Below, in pieces: positions 13,001-27,800 of a stretch of 64,000 nt of DNA (the stretch's first letter is position 1; the number at the start of each line of letters is the position of its first letter). The DNA lies in the NCBI GenBank assembly GCA_010093485.1, contig MU001494.1:291226-355225 (forward strand), in the 5' to 3' direction. The stretch is from Karstenula rhodostoma CBS 690.94. Taxonomy: Eukaryota > Ascomycota > Dothideomycetes > Pleosporales > Didymosphaeriaceae. Made by a program: the position numbers and the translations under genes. The notes below the pieces were generated by a model. The model was not told the origin of the DNA. It worked only from the letters and a program-made list of their open reading frames with translations, and searched no databases.

Positions 13001-16000
13001 TTAAATATATATCTAGTTAAGTTTAGTATTAATAGTAATATTTACCCTATATATAATTATTAATATAGTTCTAGTAGGGCGCGAATTTATAGTAACTTAC
13101 TATAATATATATCTAAGTTCCTCTAATTATTTTTATATTAAACTCTATCTAAATTCTATATTCTAGACTTTACTACTAGTAAATAGGTCTACTCTATTTA
13201 TTTTTATAACTACTTTTACTTTATCTATATCTACTAGTATTAGATTATATAGTAAAGTTATATATAGTAATAGTAATATTTATAGAAATAAATAGCTTAT
13301 ACTTATTATATAATTACTAGGGGTTTATAAATCTATTCTTAAGTTATAAGCTAGTATATTAGAGTATAAGCTTAATAACTTATTATTATTATATAAATTT
13401 TTAGATAGTTCTTATTACCTTTATTTAGTATCTAAGAAATTAATAGTAATAGAGGATAAACTAGATAATATTTTTTATACTAATAGACTAGAATTATTAG
13501 GTATTAGTTTACTATAATTTATACTAAATTTTTATTTATTAATACTAAGCTTTTATCTTTTTACTCTAGCTATATACTATTATTATTCTCTTAACTACTA
13601 GTTTTATTATAATAGTTACTAATAGCTTTATTAGTAGGGCCTATATTATTTCTAATACTTTATATTTAGATTTTACTATATAGTTTAATAAGAGCCTTAT
13701 TTAGTAGATTTATTAATATAATATTATATAAAAGTAGGGTAAGAATATATATATTCTCTAGTATAATATTTAAAGAAGCTACTATAATATCCTATTCTAA
13801 TATTCTATTAGCTAGTAGTTACTATATCTTAGTCTATAGTATAGTAGTAGTTCTAATCTTTTTTAGTCTTAAAGTATTAGATAATTATATATTAAATTAT
13901 ACTATTTCTAGACCTAATATAATAAGGTTTATATAGATAATATCTTTAAGTATATTAAGTATAATTAAGGTTAACCTAACCTTTCTATCTTCTTAGCTAG
14001 TTATTATAGGAATATAGTTATATTAGATAAAAGATAAAAATTAAATAGAAAAATTTTTTAATCTTTTATTATATATCTAGAAGCTTAGTTTATTCTTATT
14101 AAAAGTATACTAGATATTCTAAATATAAATTAGTAGACTAGTATTAATATAGAGTATATAAAATCTAGTTATACTAGCTATACTAATACTTATAGAGAAA
14201 CTAACTAATTTTCTTTACTATATATTTTATAGTAAGGTTAATATACTCTAATTTTAAGTTCTTTCTTTATCTACTATACTTATTATTAGGTTTTTATATA
14301 TATTTCTTAAACCCTATACTATTACTATCTAGATTCTAAATATAATTCTATTATACTAAACCTTTACCTTTTCCTTATTCTAAAGTATTAAATAAGGATA
14401 GTTTTAAAAAACTTTAAACTACTTATCTATTTATAGTTTAATAAGTACTTTATTATATACTATTCTATAAGTATCTATTTAAAGAATATAACTAAATAAT
14501 ATTAAATCCTTATAGGCCTTATAGAGGGTATACTATATTATTTTATTCTATATACTAACTTATTATTCTTATAGTTAAAGCCTACTCCTTATAATACCCT
14601 TAGATATTTATTATAGATAGTTTACTATTATCTATTTATACTACTTTACTATATTTTTAATCTAGACTACTATAGTTAGCCTTTACTTTACTATAGCTAT
14701 AGATACCTATATAGTATATTAAAAATTAGTAGTATTATAAGAATTATATAGTATAAAAAAGGAGTATTAGTTTTTTATTATTATTACCCTACTTTATTTA
14801 TTACGCGAGCTTAGCTTAATAGCCTAACCTATTTTAAACTAGTATAGTTACCCTCCCTAACTAATAGATAATACCTAGTATATTTTATACTATTTTACTA
14901 TAAATTACTTTATTATATAGTATAATTCTATATCTTTATTAAATAGCTCTTACTTATATTCCTCTCTATTTATACTATATATATATTTATATTCCTATCC
15001 TATACTATCTATACTAGATTTAACTACTAAATAATATAATAGATTACTATAATCTATAATATTTATATTCTATTTTATAGTTATCTTTATACTACTAGGC
15101 TATACTTTACCTATAAGGTTCTCTTACTAAAAGCTATAATAAATTACTATATTTTATAAAGTTAATTCTTTAGTATAATCTATTATAATATCTAGTATAT
15201 TTACCTACTTATACTAAATATATATATAGTAGTACTTTATCTATTAAAAGAGTATAAAGGCTATAGTCTTTTATATACTATTACTATATAAGGGTATATA
15301 GTATAAAGACTCTATACTATAAATTATAATAAAAAGTAGAATTTTATATTTTTATTATTATCCTTTTATATATTAGTATTCCTATTTAGATATTACTAAC
15401 TATTTATATTTTTATCCTTATTAACTACTATAATTAATTATATAGCCTAACTAAGCTCCTCTAGTATATTAGCCTAGTTAGTAATAAGGCTCTATATTTC
15501 TAGTAGAATAAATATATCTTTTACTATATTCTAGAACTACTACCTTAATTATATTATTTTATTAAATAGCTTATAGCTATATATCTTAATTACCTTCTAT
15601 ATTTTAACCTAGAGTATACTATATTCTATACCCTTAAAAGTAAATCTACTAACTTAATCTTTTTTATAAAGGATAAGCTTTTTATTATCTAGGGACTAAA
15701 TTAGATTTCTAGTATATAGTTAAATAATAGGGTTAGTAAACTATTAGCTATAGCTATTATATACTATAAGGAGAATTTTATTAAATTAAAAGGGCTAGTT
15801 CTCTTTAAGCTATACTTATATATTTTTTTTTATATACTAGTAATTAGGTAAATATACTTTTATTCTATATATACTATTAGTTACTAATTACTTTAGAGGT
15901 AATAGGTAAGTGTATTTTAGTATTATTATAGGGTCTCTATAAGCCTAATACTTTTATTTATTTAAAAGAACTATCTACTATAGATAGTTAAAAACTTCTA

Positions 16001-16560
16001 ATATAATTCTATATTATTATAGAAGGATAACCTCTTCTATATATTCTATATTATTATATACCTTATACTTTACTACTATAATAGCTACTAGTTTATTTAA
16101 ACTCTTTAAGTAGAAGAATATATCTAGGGCTAAGTCTATTATTTCTATAATTATAGTAAATATAGGGTTAAATATAGATATATTATAGTTAAGAATTCTA
16201 GTAAGTATATTAAGGGTTACCTTACTACTATATTCTATAATAAGATTATAAAATATATAAATATAGACTAGGTCTAGATTTAATAGGCTAACACTATCTA
16301 GTATTATAAGTATAGATACTATAGTTATAATTTATTAAAGTAATTATAAAGTAGTAAAGAAGGTATAGATTATTATAAATAGAAAGGAAAAAAATAATAG
16401 TTTTATTTAAATATAGTAACTATAAATTATAGTAGATAGTAGATATATTTATATATAGTTAATAGTTACTATATACCTATATACTATATATTACTAGAAT
16501 AACTTACTTACTATACTTTATTATATATCCTACTAAACTAGTTATAATAAATTAGTAAAA
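10040..16560. repeat. About 6.5-kb RIP-degraded repeat, copy A
   Basis: Aligns along its length with 16,900-23,420 in direct orientation. The position offset drifts from about 6,720 to 6,850, so indels separate the copies. Differences are overwhelmingly RIP-type transitions. Minus-strand reading of about 15,400-16,300 gives a long frame whose stops are mostly of the RIP type (TAG/TAA where TGG/CAG/CAA would be expected), so an autonomous element coding leftward is likely, but no family could be named. A younger insertion sits at about 10,141-10,309. Confidence 0.7.
10141..10309 (+). mobile_element. Least-mutated insertion carrying the mini-element (about 10,183-10,300)
   Basis: Comparison with copy B of the big repeat shows about 169 bp present here and missing there, bracketed by actatatatatt on both sides, consistent with a target-site duplication. 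Its core is the mini-element found at three other places. It retains CG and TG sites (acgccc at 10,143, ttcgtgt at 10,211, aacgtgcc at 10,231, and ccactttttt near 10,189). It is therefore the youngest or best-preserved copy seen here. Confidence 0.6.
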
Positions 16561-16899
16561 AGAATTATAAATCTTTATAAAAGTATAGTTAAACTTAGCT
16601 CTAGTATTTTCTAGATTAGTACTCTTACCTACGCTACTTATTTATAAGAGCCTAATAATAACTTTTAAATTTTAGAGATCTTTCTATATTATTATAATTA
16701 TTAGAGAATTCTAAGTACTATAGCTAAATATAAGGGCTAAATAACTAAGAAACTATATCTTTAGTTAATTAAGGGCTTTTATACTTTTTAGAGCTAGTAT
16801 AAGGTTGTCTTTATTATATATAGCTATTAGAATATAGTTAAAATATATATAAGAAAACCTATATATTATATATAATAATTTAGTATAATTCTCTATAAC
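16561..16899. other. AT-rich spacer between repeat copies A and B
   Basis: RIP-like sequence that does not obviously match another part of the window. A CG at about 16,633 and a ttgt at about 16,805 are rare survivors. No coding or structural feature was recognised. Confidence 0.4.
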
Positions 16900-19800
16900 T
16901 ACTAGAAGTAATATTATATCTACTACCCTCTAGTTAATTATCCTCTATTAGTATATTTTATTACTATATCTAGGTATTATTACTTCTTTATCTTAATATT
17001 AGGCTAAATTACTATAGTTTACTATATATATTTTAGTCTAGATATTATATATAGGTCTATCTTAAGCTAACTTTTATTATTACTTATATTAATTACTATA
17101 TTATATTCTCTTTACCTTATACTTTATTATAGTACTATCCTTTACTATTTTAATTAATTACTATAGTACTATCTTCTTTATAAATATCTATACCTTTAGT
17201 ATTCTTTATAATTATCTTATTTATCTTCTTTAAAAACGTTTTATACTCTATTATATATATATCTACCTAATTATATATATTATAGAATAGTACTATATAT
17301 ACCTTTAACTCTTTCTATTCTATATATATAGGTTTCTAGATAAACTATTTATATATCTTAATTTTTAGTAATAGTAAATTAAGAATTACTATATTTACTT
17401 TTACTAGGTTAACCCCCTTAATATATAAAGGTATATTAGCTATAATAACCCTTAATAGACTATTAATATTATTAAACGCGTTAATTATAACCTACTACTC
17501 TAGAAATATAAAACTACTATAAATTAGAGAAACTTTAAGTTTTATCTCTATAGTATTATCTATAGATTAAGGTTTAATAATTATATTTACTTAACTATAT
17601 AGTAATTTTTAGACGCCCTATTATTATTAGTATAGTAATTTATAGTAATATATAGTATACTTATAATAGTATAGAGAAGGGCTATAATAGGTATTTTAGT
17701 ACTAAGTAGTATTTTATTTTAGTAGAGTTTCCTATTAGGGCTAAGATCTAAATCTTTACTCTTTCTTATATTCTTTACTTTAAGGATATATTTTCTAATT
17801 TTAATCTATTTTATATTACCCTTTATTACTTTATTAAAGTATATAAAAAGTATAGAGTTTTTAAAATTATTATAGATTAAATAGAATTTATTAGTATAGG
17901 TATTAATATTATATATTTTATAGAACTATACTAGTAATAGTAAAGTACTTATAATATAGAGGTTATAGTATAATTTAAGTATATTAATATTAATAATCCT
18001 ATTCTTACTAGTTATAGTACTCTTTTTTTCCTTTTATACTATCTAAATAATATTTTAAAGGACTACTCTACTTACCTTATTATATTAGATAATAATATCC
18101 TACTAGATAAATTCTATTTAGACTATTTATAGTAGAGGCTTTCTATTAAGTTTTAGTATATACTTATTATATTTAATAAGTAGAGTCTATATAATATATA
18201 CTATAGTCTTATTATAATTAATAAACTTAGTATTTTAGAGTATATTATATTTTTAGCCTACCTTCTTTATATTATAACCTACTTAGATATTTCCTTTTTA
18301 GATTATATTAAAAATTCTAATTAGCCTTTTATAAGGGTATAGTAGTAACTTTACCTTTTAAACTTATTAATTATTAATAATATTTTATTTAGCTAGACTA
18401 TATTTATATAAGAGATACTAGAGGATAGTATTATACTTTACTTTATATATTTTATTTAGGAAGCTACCCTTATACTTAGGTTACTAGAACTCTTATACTA
18501 TAAAATAGGAGAAGTAGTTTATAAGTATTCTAAGTCTATTTTTATATAGGGTTTCTAATATAATCTAATAAACTATAGGGCTAAAGTTATTTTAAATTAC
18601 TTTTATATACTAGAGCCTATTTAGGGACTTAAATATTTAAGACTTTATAGAATAGATATTATAACCTTTATTCTATATAATATCTCTAATATTAATTAGA
18701 GTTTTATTTAACTCTATATCCTTTCTATTTTTAGTTATTATAGTCTTAGTCTTCTTAATTTATTAGTATATAATTTATAGTATAAGTAAAGTATAAAATA
18801 CCCCTACCTCTATACTTAATCTATAAAATATTATATCTTTTAATATATTTACTAGATTTAGGCTATATAGTATAGGAGTACTTATTTTATATTATACTAT
18901 AATCCTTTCTTTAAACTCTTTAAAGTTATATACTTAACTTAGACTCTTATTATTATCTTTACTAATAGTAGTATTATTATACTATAACTTTATATATATA
19001 ATAGCTAGCTTATTTTTAGAGAGTTTAAAAAATAGGGTAATATTTATTAGTTCTTATAGAGCTAGTAGTATAAAGTTTTTAAATAAGTTATATTATTATA
19101 GCTATTTATACTCTATATTTTCTTTATCCTATTATACCTTTTACTAGTAGTATATTTTAAGTTAGTTATATATAATATATCTTATTAGTTTATATTTAAT
19201 TATAAAATAGAATAGTAGTACCTTATACTCTATTATAGGGGCCTAGTATAGTAGACTTAATATAATATTTACTTAGTTACTACTAGTATTTATAACTATA
19301 AGGAGTTAACTATATTTTATTAGTATTTTATATATATATATCTAAAACTATATTAAATATAAATAAGGGAGTAAGTATATATTCTAGCTTAGATAAGGAC
19401 TATTCTAGCCTTTTTATAGATAAGCCTTTACTAGATAGCTACTTTAATACTACTAGATACTTATATTCTATTAAGTAATCTAGTACTTTATAATAAACTT
19501 TACTAAGTATAGGTATAACTTTTCTATACTAGGTCTAGATTTATTACTACTATTTCTAAATATTTTACTTTATATAACTATTTTAGCTAGTACTATTTAT
19601 TAGTAGGTAAATATTTCTACTCTAGATATAAGGCCCTATATAAATAGGAATATAATTTATTTATATAATATTATTAAGATATCCTTATTAAGTATAAATA
19701 TTTTAACTATTTTAAGGTATAACTTAGGGGTTATTTAAGTATATACCTAGTTAAGTTTAATATTAATAGTAGTATTCGCCCTATATATAATTATTAGTAT

Positions 19801-22800
19801 TATTCTATCTAGATAAGAATTTATAGTAACTTATTATAATATATATCTAAGCTCCTCTAACTATTTCTATATTAAGATTTATTTAAATTCTATATCTAGG
19901 GCCTTACTACTAGTAAATAGATTTACTCTATTTATTATTATAAGTATTTTTACTTTATTTATATCTACTAGTAATAGGTTATATAGTATTATTATATATA
20001 GTAATAGTAATTTTTATAGAAATAAATAGTATATACTTACTAAGCTATTATTAAAGACTTATAAATATACTAATAAGTTATAAGCTAGTATAAAAGGGTA
20101 TAAAATTAATAACTTATTATTACTATTTAAATCTTTAGATAGTCCTTATTACCTTTATTTAGTATCTAAGAAATTAATAGTAGTAGAGAATAAACTAGAT
20201 AATATCTTTTATACTAATAGACTAAGGGCTATTAGATATTAGTTTACTATAATTTATACTAAATTTCTATTTATAGATACTAGGTTTTTACCTTTTTATA
20301 CTAGTTATATATAACTATTACTCTCTTAATTATTAATATTATTATATTAGCTATAAACTACTTTATCTCTAATATCTTATTATTAAAGTCTATTATATAG
20401 TTTAATAAAAGTCTTATCTAGTAGATTTATTAGTATAATATTATAAAGAAATAGGGTAAGAATATATATACCCTCTAGTATAATATTTAGGGAAGTAACT
20501 ATAATATTTTATTCTAATACCCTATCTATTACTTATTACTATATCTTAGTCTATAGTATAGTAGTAGTTCTAATTTTCCTTAGTATTATAGTACTAGGTA
20601 ACTATAAATTAAACTATACTATCCCTAGATCTAATATACTAAAGTTCTTACTAATAATATTTTTTAATATATTAAGTATAACTAAGATTAACCTAACCTC
20701 TCTATCTTTTTAGTTAGTTATTATAGAAATATAGTTAGGTTAGATAAATAATAAAAATTAAATAAAGAAAACTCTTATACTTTTATTATATATCTAGAAG
20801 TTTAGTTTATTTATACTAAAAGAGCACTAGTTATTCTTAGTATAAGTTATTAAATTAGTATTAAGGTAGAGTATATAAAGTATAGTTATACTAGCTATAC
20901 TAATATTTATAGTAGAACTAACTAATTCTATATACTTTAGAATTTATAGTAGAATTAATATATTTAGGCTTCTAGATCTTTCTCTACTTACTATATCTAT
21001 TATTAGGGCTTTCTACTTACTCCTTATTATCTATAATACTACTATCTAAATCCTAAATATAGCTCTATTATATTAAATTTTTATTTTCTCCTTATTCTAA
21101 AGTACTAAATAAGGGTAGTTCTAGAAAATTTTAAACTATTTATCTATTTATAGTTTACTAAATATCTTATTATATACTATCTTATAAGTATTTATTTAAG
21201 GGATATAACTAAATAATATTAAATCCTTATAGACCTTATAGAGGATATATTATACTATTTTACTTTATATACTAACCTATAATCCTTATAGTTAAAGCCT
21301 AACTATTATAATATTCTTAAATATCTATTATTAATAGTTTACTACTATCTACTTATACTATTTTATTATACCTTTAAACTAGACTACTATAGTCTACTTT
21401 TACTTCGCTATAGCTATAGATATATATATAGTATATTAAAAATAGGTAGTATTATAAAAATTATATAATATAAAAGAGGAATATTAGTTTATTATTATTA
21501 CCCTATATTATAGAGTTACTTAGTATAAAAGAGAAGGTTTAGTTTATTATTATTACCCTATATTAGTTATTATATAACCTTAGCTTAGTAATCTAACCTA
21601 TTTTAAACTAGTATAGTTACCCTCTCTAGCTAATAAATAATACTACTATTTACTACTACTATTTTTACTATAAATTACTTTATTATATAGTATAATTTTA
21701 TACTATTACTAAATTACCCTTACTTATATTCCTTTTTATTTATACTATAGGTATATTTATATTCCTATACTATACTATTTATACTAGGTTTAACTACTAA
21801 GTAGTATAATAAATTACTATAACTTTTAATATTTTTATTCTATTTTATAGTTATCTTTATATTACTAGACTATATTTTATTTATAAGATTCTCTTATTAA
21901 ATACTATAATAAATTACTATATTTTATAAGATTAATTCTTTAGTACTAGTTATTATAATATCTAGTATATTTATATACTTATACTAGATATATATATAAT
22001 AGTACTTTATTTATTAAGAGAGTATAAAGATAGTAGTCTTTTATATATTTTTACTATAGGAGGGTATATAGTATAAAGGCTCTATATTATAAATTATAAT
22101 AAAAAATAGAATTTTATATTCTTATTATTAACCTTTTATATATTAGTATTCTAATTCTAATATTACTATATTATTTATATTACTAGTCTAGATAGCCTTT
22201 CTAATCTAATATATATATTATATAATTACTATACCTAAGATAGTTATTAGTATACTATATATATCTTTATTCTTATTAACTACTATAATTAGTTATATAA
22301 CCTAACTAAGCTCCTTTAGTATATAAGTCTAGTTAGTAATAAAACTCTATATTTCTAGTAGAATAAAAATATCCTCTACTATACTCTAGAACTACTACCT
22401 TAATTTTATTACTTTATTAAATAGTTTATAATTATATATTTCTATTATTTTTTATATCTTAATTTAAAGTATACTATACTCTATACTGTTATAAGTAAAT
22501 CTACTAATTTAATCTTTTTTATAAAGGATAAGTTTTATATTATTTATAGACTAAATTAGATTTCTAGTATATAGCTAGATAATAGAATTAGTAAACTATT
22601 AGCTATTACTATTATATACTATAATAAGGATTTTATTAAATTAAAAAAACTAATTCTTTCTAAATAATACTTATATATCCTTTTTTATATACTAGTACTT
22701 AGGTATATACTTTTTAGTTCTATATATACTATTAGTTACTAATTATTTCTAAAGTAGTAGGTAAGTATATTTTAATATTACTATAGAGTCTTTATAGGCC

Positions 22801-23420
22801 TAATCCTCTTATTACCTTAAAAGAACTATCTACTATAGATAGTTAAAAACTTCTAATAGAATTCCTAATCCTTATAGAATAATATCCTCTTCTATTTATT
22901 TTATTTTATTATATACTTTACTCTTTACTACTATAATAACTACTAGTTTATTTAAGCCCTTTAAGTAGAAGAGTATATTTAGATATAAGCCTATTATCTC
23001 CCTAATTATAATAAATATAGGGTTAAATATAAATATATTATAGTTAAGAACTCTAATAAATATATTAAGGATTACCTCGCTACTATACTCTATAATAAGA
23101 TTATAAAATATACTAATATAGGCTAAGTCTAATAGAATAATACTTATTAGTATTATAAGTATAGATACTATAATTATAATTTATTAAGGTAATTATAAAG
23201 TAGTAGAGAAGGTATAGATTATTATAAGTAAAGAAGAAAAAAGTAATAATTTTAGTTAAGTATAGTAACTATAGATTATAGTAGATAGTAAATATATTTA
23301 TATATAGTAAATAGTTACTATATACCTATATACTATATATTACTAGAATAACTTACTTACTATACTTTATTATATATATTACTAAGCTAGTTATAATAGA
23401 TTAGTATAATTTATAGTAAA
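16900..23420. repeat. About 6.5-kb RIP-degraded repeat, copy B
   Basis: Second copy of the large repeat at 10,040-16,560, in the same orientation. The right end matches copy A through a shared stretch beginning aatagttactatatacc (23,309 here, 16,461 in A). Copy B lacks the mini-element insertion but has extra sequence around 22,160-22,250. Few CG sites remain (for example about 17,237 and 23,077). No gene is intact on either strand. Confidence 0.7.
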
Positions 23421-23694
23421 TATTACCGCGCCTATTATATATCTTACTAAAGTAAAGGCTAACTTACTAATATAAGGGTATAAATATATATCTATAAGTA
23501 ATATCTTAATAAAATACTTTAGATAATAATTATAATATTTATTATTATACTTTTTTTACTAGAAAAAGTATTTATTTCTACTATTAAGGTTAATATTTAT
23601 ATAGCTATTAAGATTACTATTAATATAACTACTAAGTATACTATTACTAAACTAGTAGTAATTATAAAATTCTAGTAGGAAAAAACCCTATAGC
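23421..23694. other. AT-rich spacer left of the palindrome
   Basis: RIP-type sequence with one residual cgcgcc near 23,426. It holds no recognisable domain and no clear match elsewhere in the window. Confidence 0.35.
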
Positions 23695-24022
23695 TTTCCT
23701 ACTACTAAGAAATTCTATTCTCTTTCCCCTTAAAAGTTTTTTTATTTTCCCTTACTTCTTAGAGAGGATTCTAGATTACCTTTCCCCTATCTACCTTATA
23801 TTAGCCCTATATCTTTAAATACTTTTATAAAGTATATAGAGATTCTTTAATACTAATTAATTAGTATTAAAGAACCTCTATATATTTTATAAAAGTATTT
23901 AAAGATATAGGGCTAATATAAGGTAGATAGGGGAGAGATAATCTAGAATCCTCTCTAAGAAGTAGGGGGAAATAGAAGAACTTCTAGGGGGAAAGAATAG
24001 AATTTCTTAATAGGAAAATCTC
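23695..24022. repeat. Near-perfect long palindrome, centre 23,858/23,859
   Basis: Two arms of about 160 bp meet at actaattaattagt with no spacer. Each arm contains, in mirror order, aatactaatt, a segment with agatatagggc, taccttatat, tctagaatcc, tctctaagaagta and aatttctta. The arms differ by small indels and a handful of substitutions. The palindrome is richer in G/C runs (ggggga, tttcccc) than its surroundings. It could be a MITE, a fused terminal-inverted-repeat pair or a cruciform-forming site. Confidence 0.75.
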
Positions 24023-25199
24023 TATTATATATTATAGTAGCTCTAGATAAGGGAAGTAAATAGAACTTATTTTTATTAAAAAATATAAATATTTAGGCCT
24101 AAAAGATAGGTTTTTATATTTATCCTATAGTAATAAGAATAAAAGTAATAATAAGGCTAATAATAAAAGTAATACTAACTAGAATACTAGAAATAATAAT
24201 AAAAGTAATAATAAAGTTACTAGTAATAATAAAATCTCCTCTAAAACTAATAGAGGTATTAGATATTATAGTAATTTATAGTAACTTACTATAGATTAGT
24301 ATAACTAAATATATAACTAGCCTACTATATACTATTAAAAATAATATAATTAAGTAATTACTAGAAGACTAGTATATTACTATTATATACTAATACTATA
24401 CTATTATATAAGGGATATAGTATAACTTAGTACTAAAAAGGCCCTTATTAAGGGCTTAGTAAAAAAGATACTTTAATAATCTCTATTATAGAGAATTATT
24501 AATAATTAATTCTATAGTAATTTATTATAACTTTATTTATTAAGAATACCCTTATATCTAATCTTAGAGTTAAAGTTAAAGTTAAACTCTATTTTTAATT
24601 TCCCCTATACTCTTAGTAAGGTCTTATTATTAAAATATAAACTACTTATTATATACTAAAAATACTTCTTTATAAAGTAATTATAATAACTCTCGCTAAT
24701 TACTACCTTTAAGAAATTTCTAAAATAATATATAGTAATATCTATAATACTAGAAAACTTATTAGGATAAAGTTTTATATATAATTTAATAACCTTAACT
24801 TACTATAATAGATATTTAGCTTAATTAGCTTATAGAAGTTTATAAAGTATTATATTTAACTAGCTATAGAGTATATACTATATAGGTTTTATATTCCTAT
24901 ATATTTTAGGTAATATATAAAAAAGATTAAGGTTTTACTAAGAAATTCCCTAATTTTTAAGTATAATAGATATAGGCTTAGTATATATAATATTACTATA
25001 TAAATAAATTAAATATATTAAAAGTAATATATAAATTACTATAGTTTATAATAAGTAATTATATATTATATTTTATATCTATTTAGTATATATTAGAGTA
25101 TCTTATATAAATATAGATTTTATTTTTAGCCTCTAGTATATATATAGCTAGATATTAAAGAGCTAGTCTAGATTAAATATATATTACTCGCGGTATATA
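24023..25199. other. AT-rich stretch between palindrome and Plavaka remnant
   Basis: RIP-type DNA with no recognised domain. It includes runs of aataataataaaagtaat-like simple sequence near 24,120-24,220. A residual actcgcggt lies near 25,185, just before the region where transposase-like reading begins. It may be the 5' flank of the DNA transposon. Confidence 0.35.
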
Positions 25200-27800
25200 A
25201 AGGCTAGGAGATAAATTATAGATTATTAGTAATAAATATAATAAAATATTCTAATAAGCTATAGTATTAGTATAATTATAAAACCTATATAGCTAGGTTT
25301 ATACTATTTATACCTAATATAAACTAAGTAAATAGTCTATTAAATATAGACCTATATAATAATAATATAGACTATAGTAGTAAAGATAATAATAGTAAGG
25401 TATATATTAAAGGTAATAATAATAAGGTAAATACTAAAGCTAGTAGTAATACTAAAGACTATAGTATATAAAGCTTTAATATAGTATTAGTATATAGGTA
25501 TTATAAAAATATTAACTATATTACTAGTAATTATTAATAGATAGCTTTAATATCCTTATATATAGTAAATACTTTAGTTATAAATAGTTACTAGACCTTT
25601 AAGAATATTACTAGTTAGTAAGTAGGTACCCCTATATATAGATTATTCTATTAGTTATAATAAAGATATTACTTTCTAGTATATATATTAGTATATAGTA
25701 TATTAATAATAAGTTATAGTAATAACCTATATATACTATTTAAAGATAAAATAAGCTATATATTTACTAAGTAGTTATATAATATCTAGTATACTAAAGG
25801 AGATATTAACCTTTTATTTATAAATAAGTATCTATTAAATCTTTTATCTAATATATAGTTTTAAAATACTAAATAATAGTATATACTCCTAGATAATATT
25901 AAAATAGATACTACTAACTATAGTTAGGAAGAATACTCTATATACCTACCTACTTAGGATAAAATACTTAATAAAGTTTAAATTAAAAAAGTAAAATAAC
26001 TTCTTTTATAGAATATACTTAAGATAATAGAGTTTTAGATTAGGTTTAAACTATTTAAAGAATACTTAATATATACTCTAGAGTAAATACTAAAAAATAT
26101 AACTAATAATAATAGTTTCTACTATAAGATAAGAATATATATAAACTTATAGAACTTTAACTAATAGTAGAATATATAAATATAACTACCTAATAACTCT
26201 ACTATTATATCTATTATAATTAGAGTTAATAAAATATAACTTAGTAACTATTAAAGTAACTAAGTAATATAGTTAGTATATATATTAATAGGTAATCTAA
26301 ATATATATATTTAATAGTTAAAAAAGGTTTTAGGTAATATCCTTACTACTATACTACTAATTATTAAGTAGTATAATAGAGATATTACTATAAATATATA
26401 CTATAAGATAATAGTAAAATTATTAGATTATAAGTACTATTAGCTAGTTATATAATATTATTTAATATCTATTTATATAGCTATTAAATATATTAGCTAG
26501 ATAGGTATATATATAAGATATATAGATAGAGTAAAAAGAATATACTATCTAATTATTTATAGAATTATAGTAAACTATAAAGAATAGGTAATAATAATAG
26601 AGGTAAAAATAAGATAATACTATATAGTATATTAAATATTACTAGAAATATAAAATATAATAGTATATACCTATTATATAAATAAAATATCTATAGAGTA
26701 TATACTATATTATTCTTATAAAAGTACTATTAATATAATATAGAGAATAAAATAAAATAGTATATAAAATTTATATTTAGAGTATATATACTAGATTAAA
26801 AACTTTATATAGGGGTTCCTATTTATTAATATATATACTACTCTTATACTAGATCTATTTTATTAACTCTATAAAGGACTTATAAAGTATATAGTTAACT
26901 AGCTATTTAGTTTAATTAACTTAATCTATAGTAATTTAAAGGTAAAATATAAAACCTCTAGTATAAGTTAAATTAATAAATACTACTATAAAGTACCTTA
27001 CTTTTTAAATATAAAAATTTTTAATAATATACTAGTTAGCTAAATATTATAGTAGACTAGAAATAAGTAAAAGGTACTTATAAAATAGATACTAGTAGTA
27101 TTTACTCTACTCTTAAAGAGTAGACTAAATACTATATAGTATTTCTATAGTATATATAATTTTATTATACTTTCCTATTATTATAGCTATAATAAAGAAA
27201 TACTTAGCTATATATTTAAAGTATTCTAGTGGGTTAATATATATAAATAGAAACTAGTTAACTTTTACCTACTAAATATAAGATATTTCTAAATACTAAA
27301 ACTATATATAATTACCTACTATATATAGATAGTAAAGTAATATAGATTATTACTAAATTATAATTCTACTATATATATAGAAGCCCTATATATATTCCTT
27401 ATTAAAATATAGTTCTATTTAATTAACTATAAAAATACTCTAGTATAGATATATAACCTAAATACTTACTAGATAAGAATATAAATATATAAGACCCTTA
27501 TAAAATATAATATAAGAAAGGTATTAATTAGAATATAATAGCTAGACTAGTAGAGAATAATTAAATTAACTAGACTAATATAACTAGCCTATTATAGTAT
27601 TAATATAGCTAACTCTCTATTTATATAAAAAGTAGAGTTAAATTTATATTTTTAGATAATAGTCTAAAATACTATAACTTATAGTAACTATACTAAATTA
27701 TATAATATACTAGTAATAATACTAAAAAAAAAAAAAAAAAATTAGACTAGTAGAATAGGCTCTTATTAGAGGGATATAGAGTAGCTTAAAGATAACCCTA
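25200..27800 (+). mobile_element. RIP-degraded Plavaka-type transposase
   Basis: Read on the plus strand with TA restored to CA/TG, the frame gives a zinc-knuckle-like stretch near 25,500. At 26,846-26,881 it gives a motif matching the Plavaka hallmark T-P-D-x-x-H-Q-L-x-K-G (now with Ile, Tyr and a stop at the changed positions). A P-K-L-H...H-Y segment followed by N-Y-N-x-x-x-x-x-x-x-x-L-H lies at about 27,290-27,410. The order and spacing fit transposases of the Plavaka group, a cut-and-paste family frequent in fungi. Many stop codons make it inactive. Termini were not located. A related KDZ-type element is the main alternative. Confidence 0.6.
27724..27741. repeat. 18-nt poly(A) run
   Basis: An uninterrupted run of 18 A residues, the longest homopolymer seen in the block. 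It lies at the right end of the transposase-like region. It may be simple sequence or the trace of a retroposed tail; nothing else supports a non-LTR element here. Confidence 0.8.
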
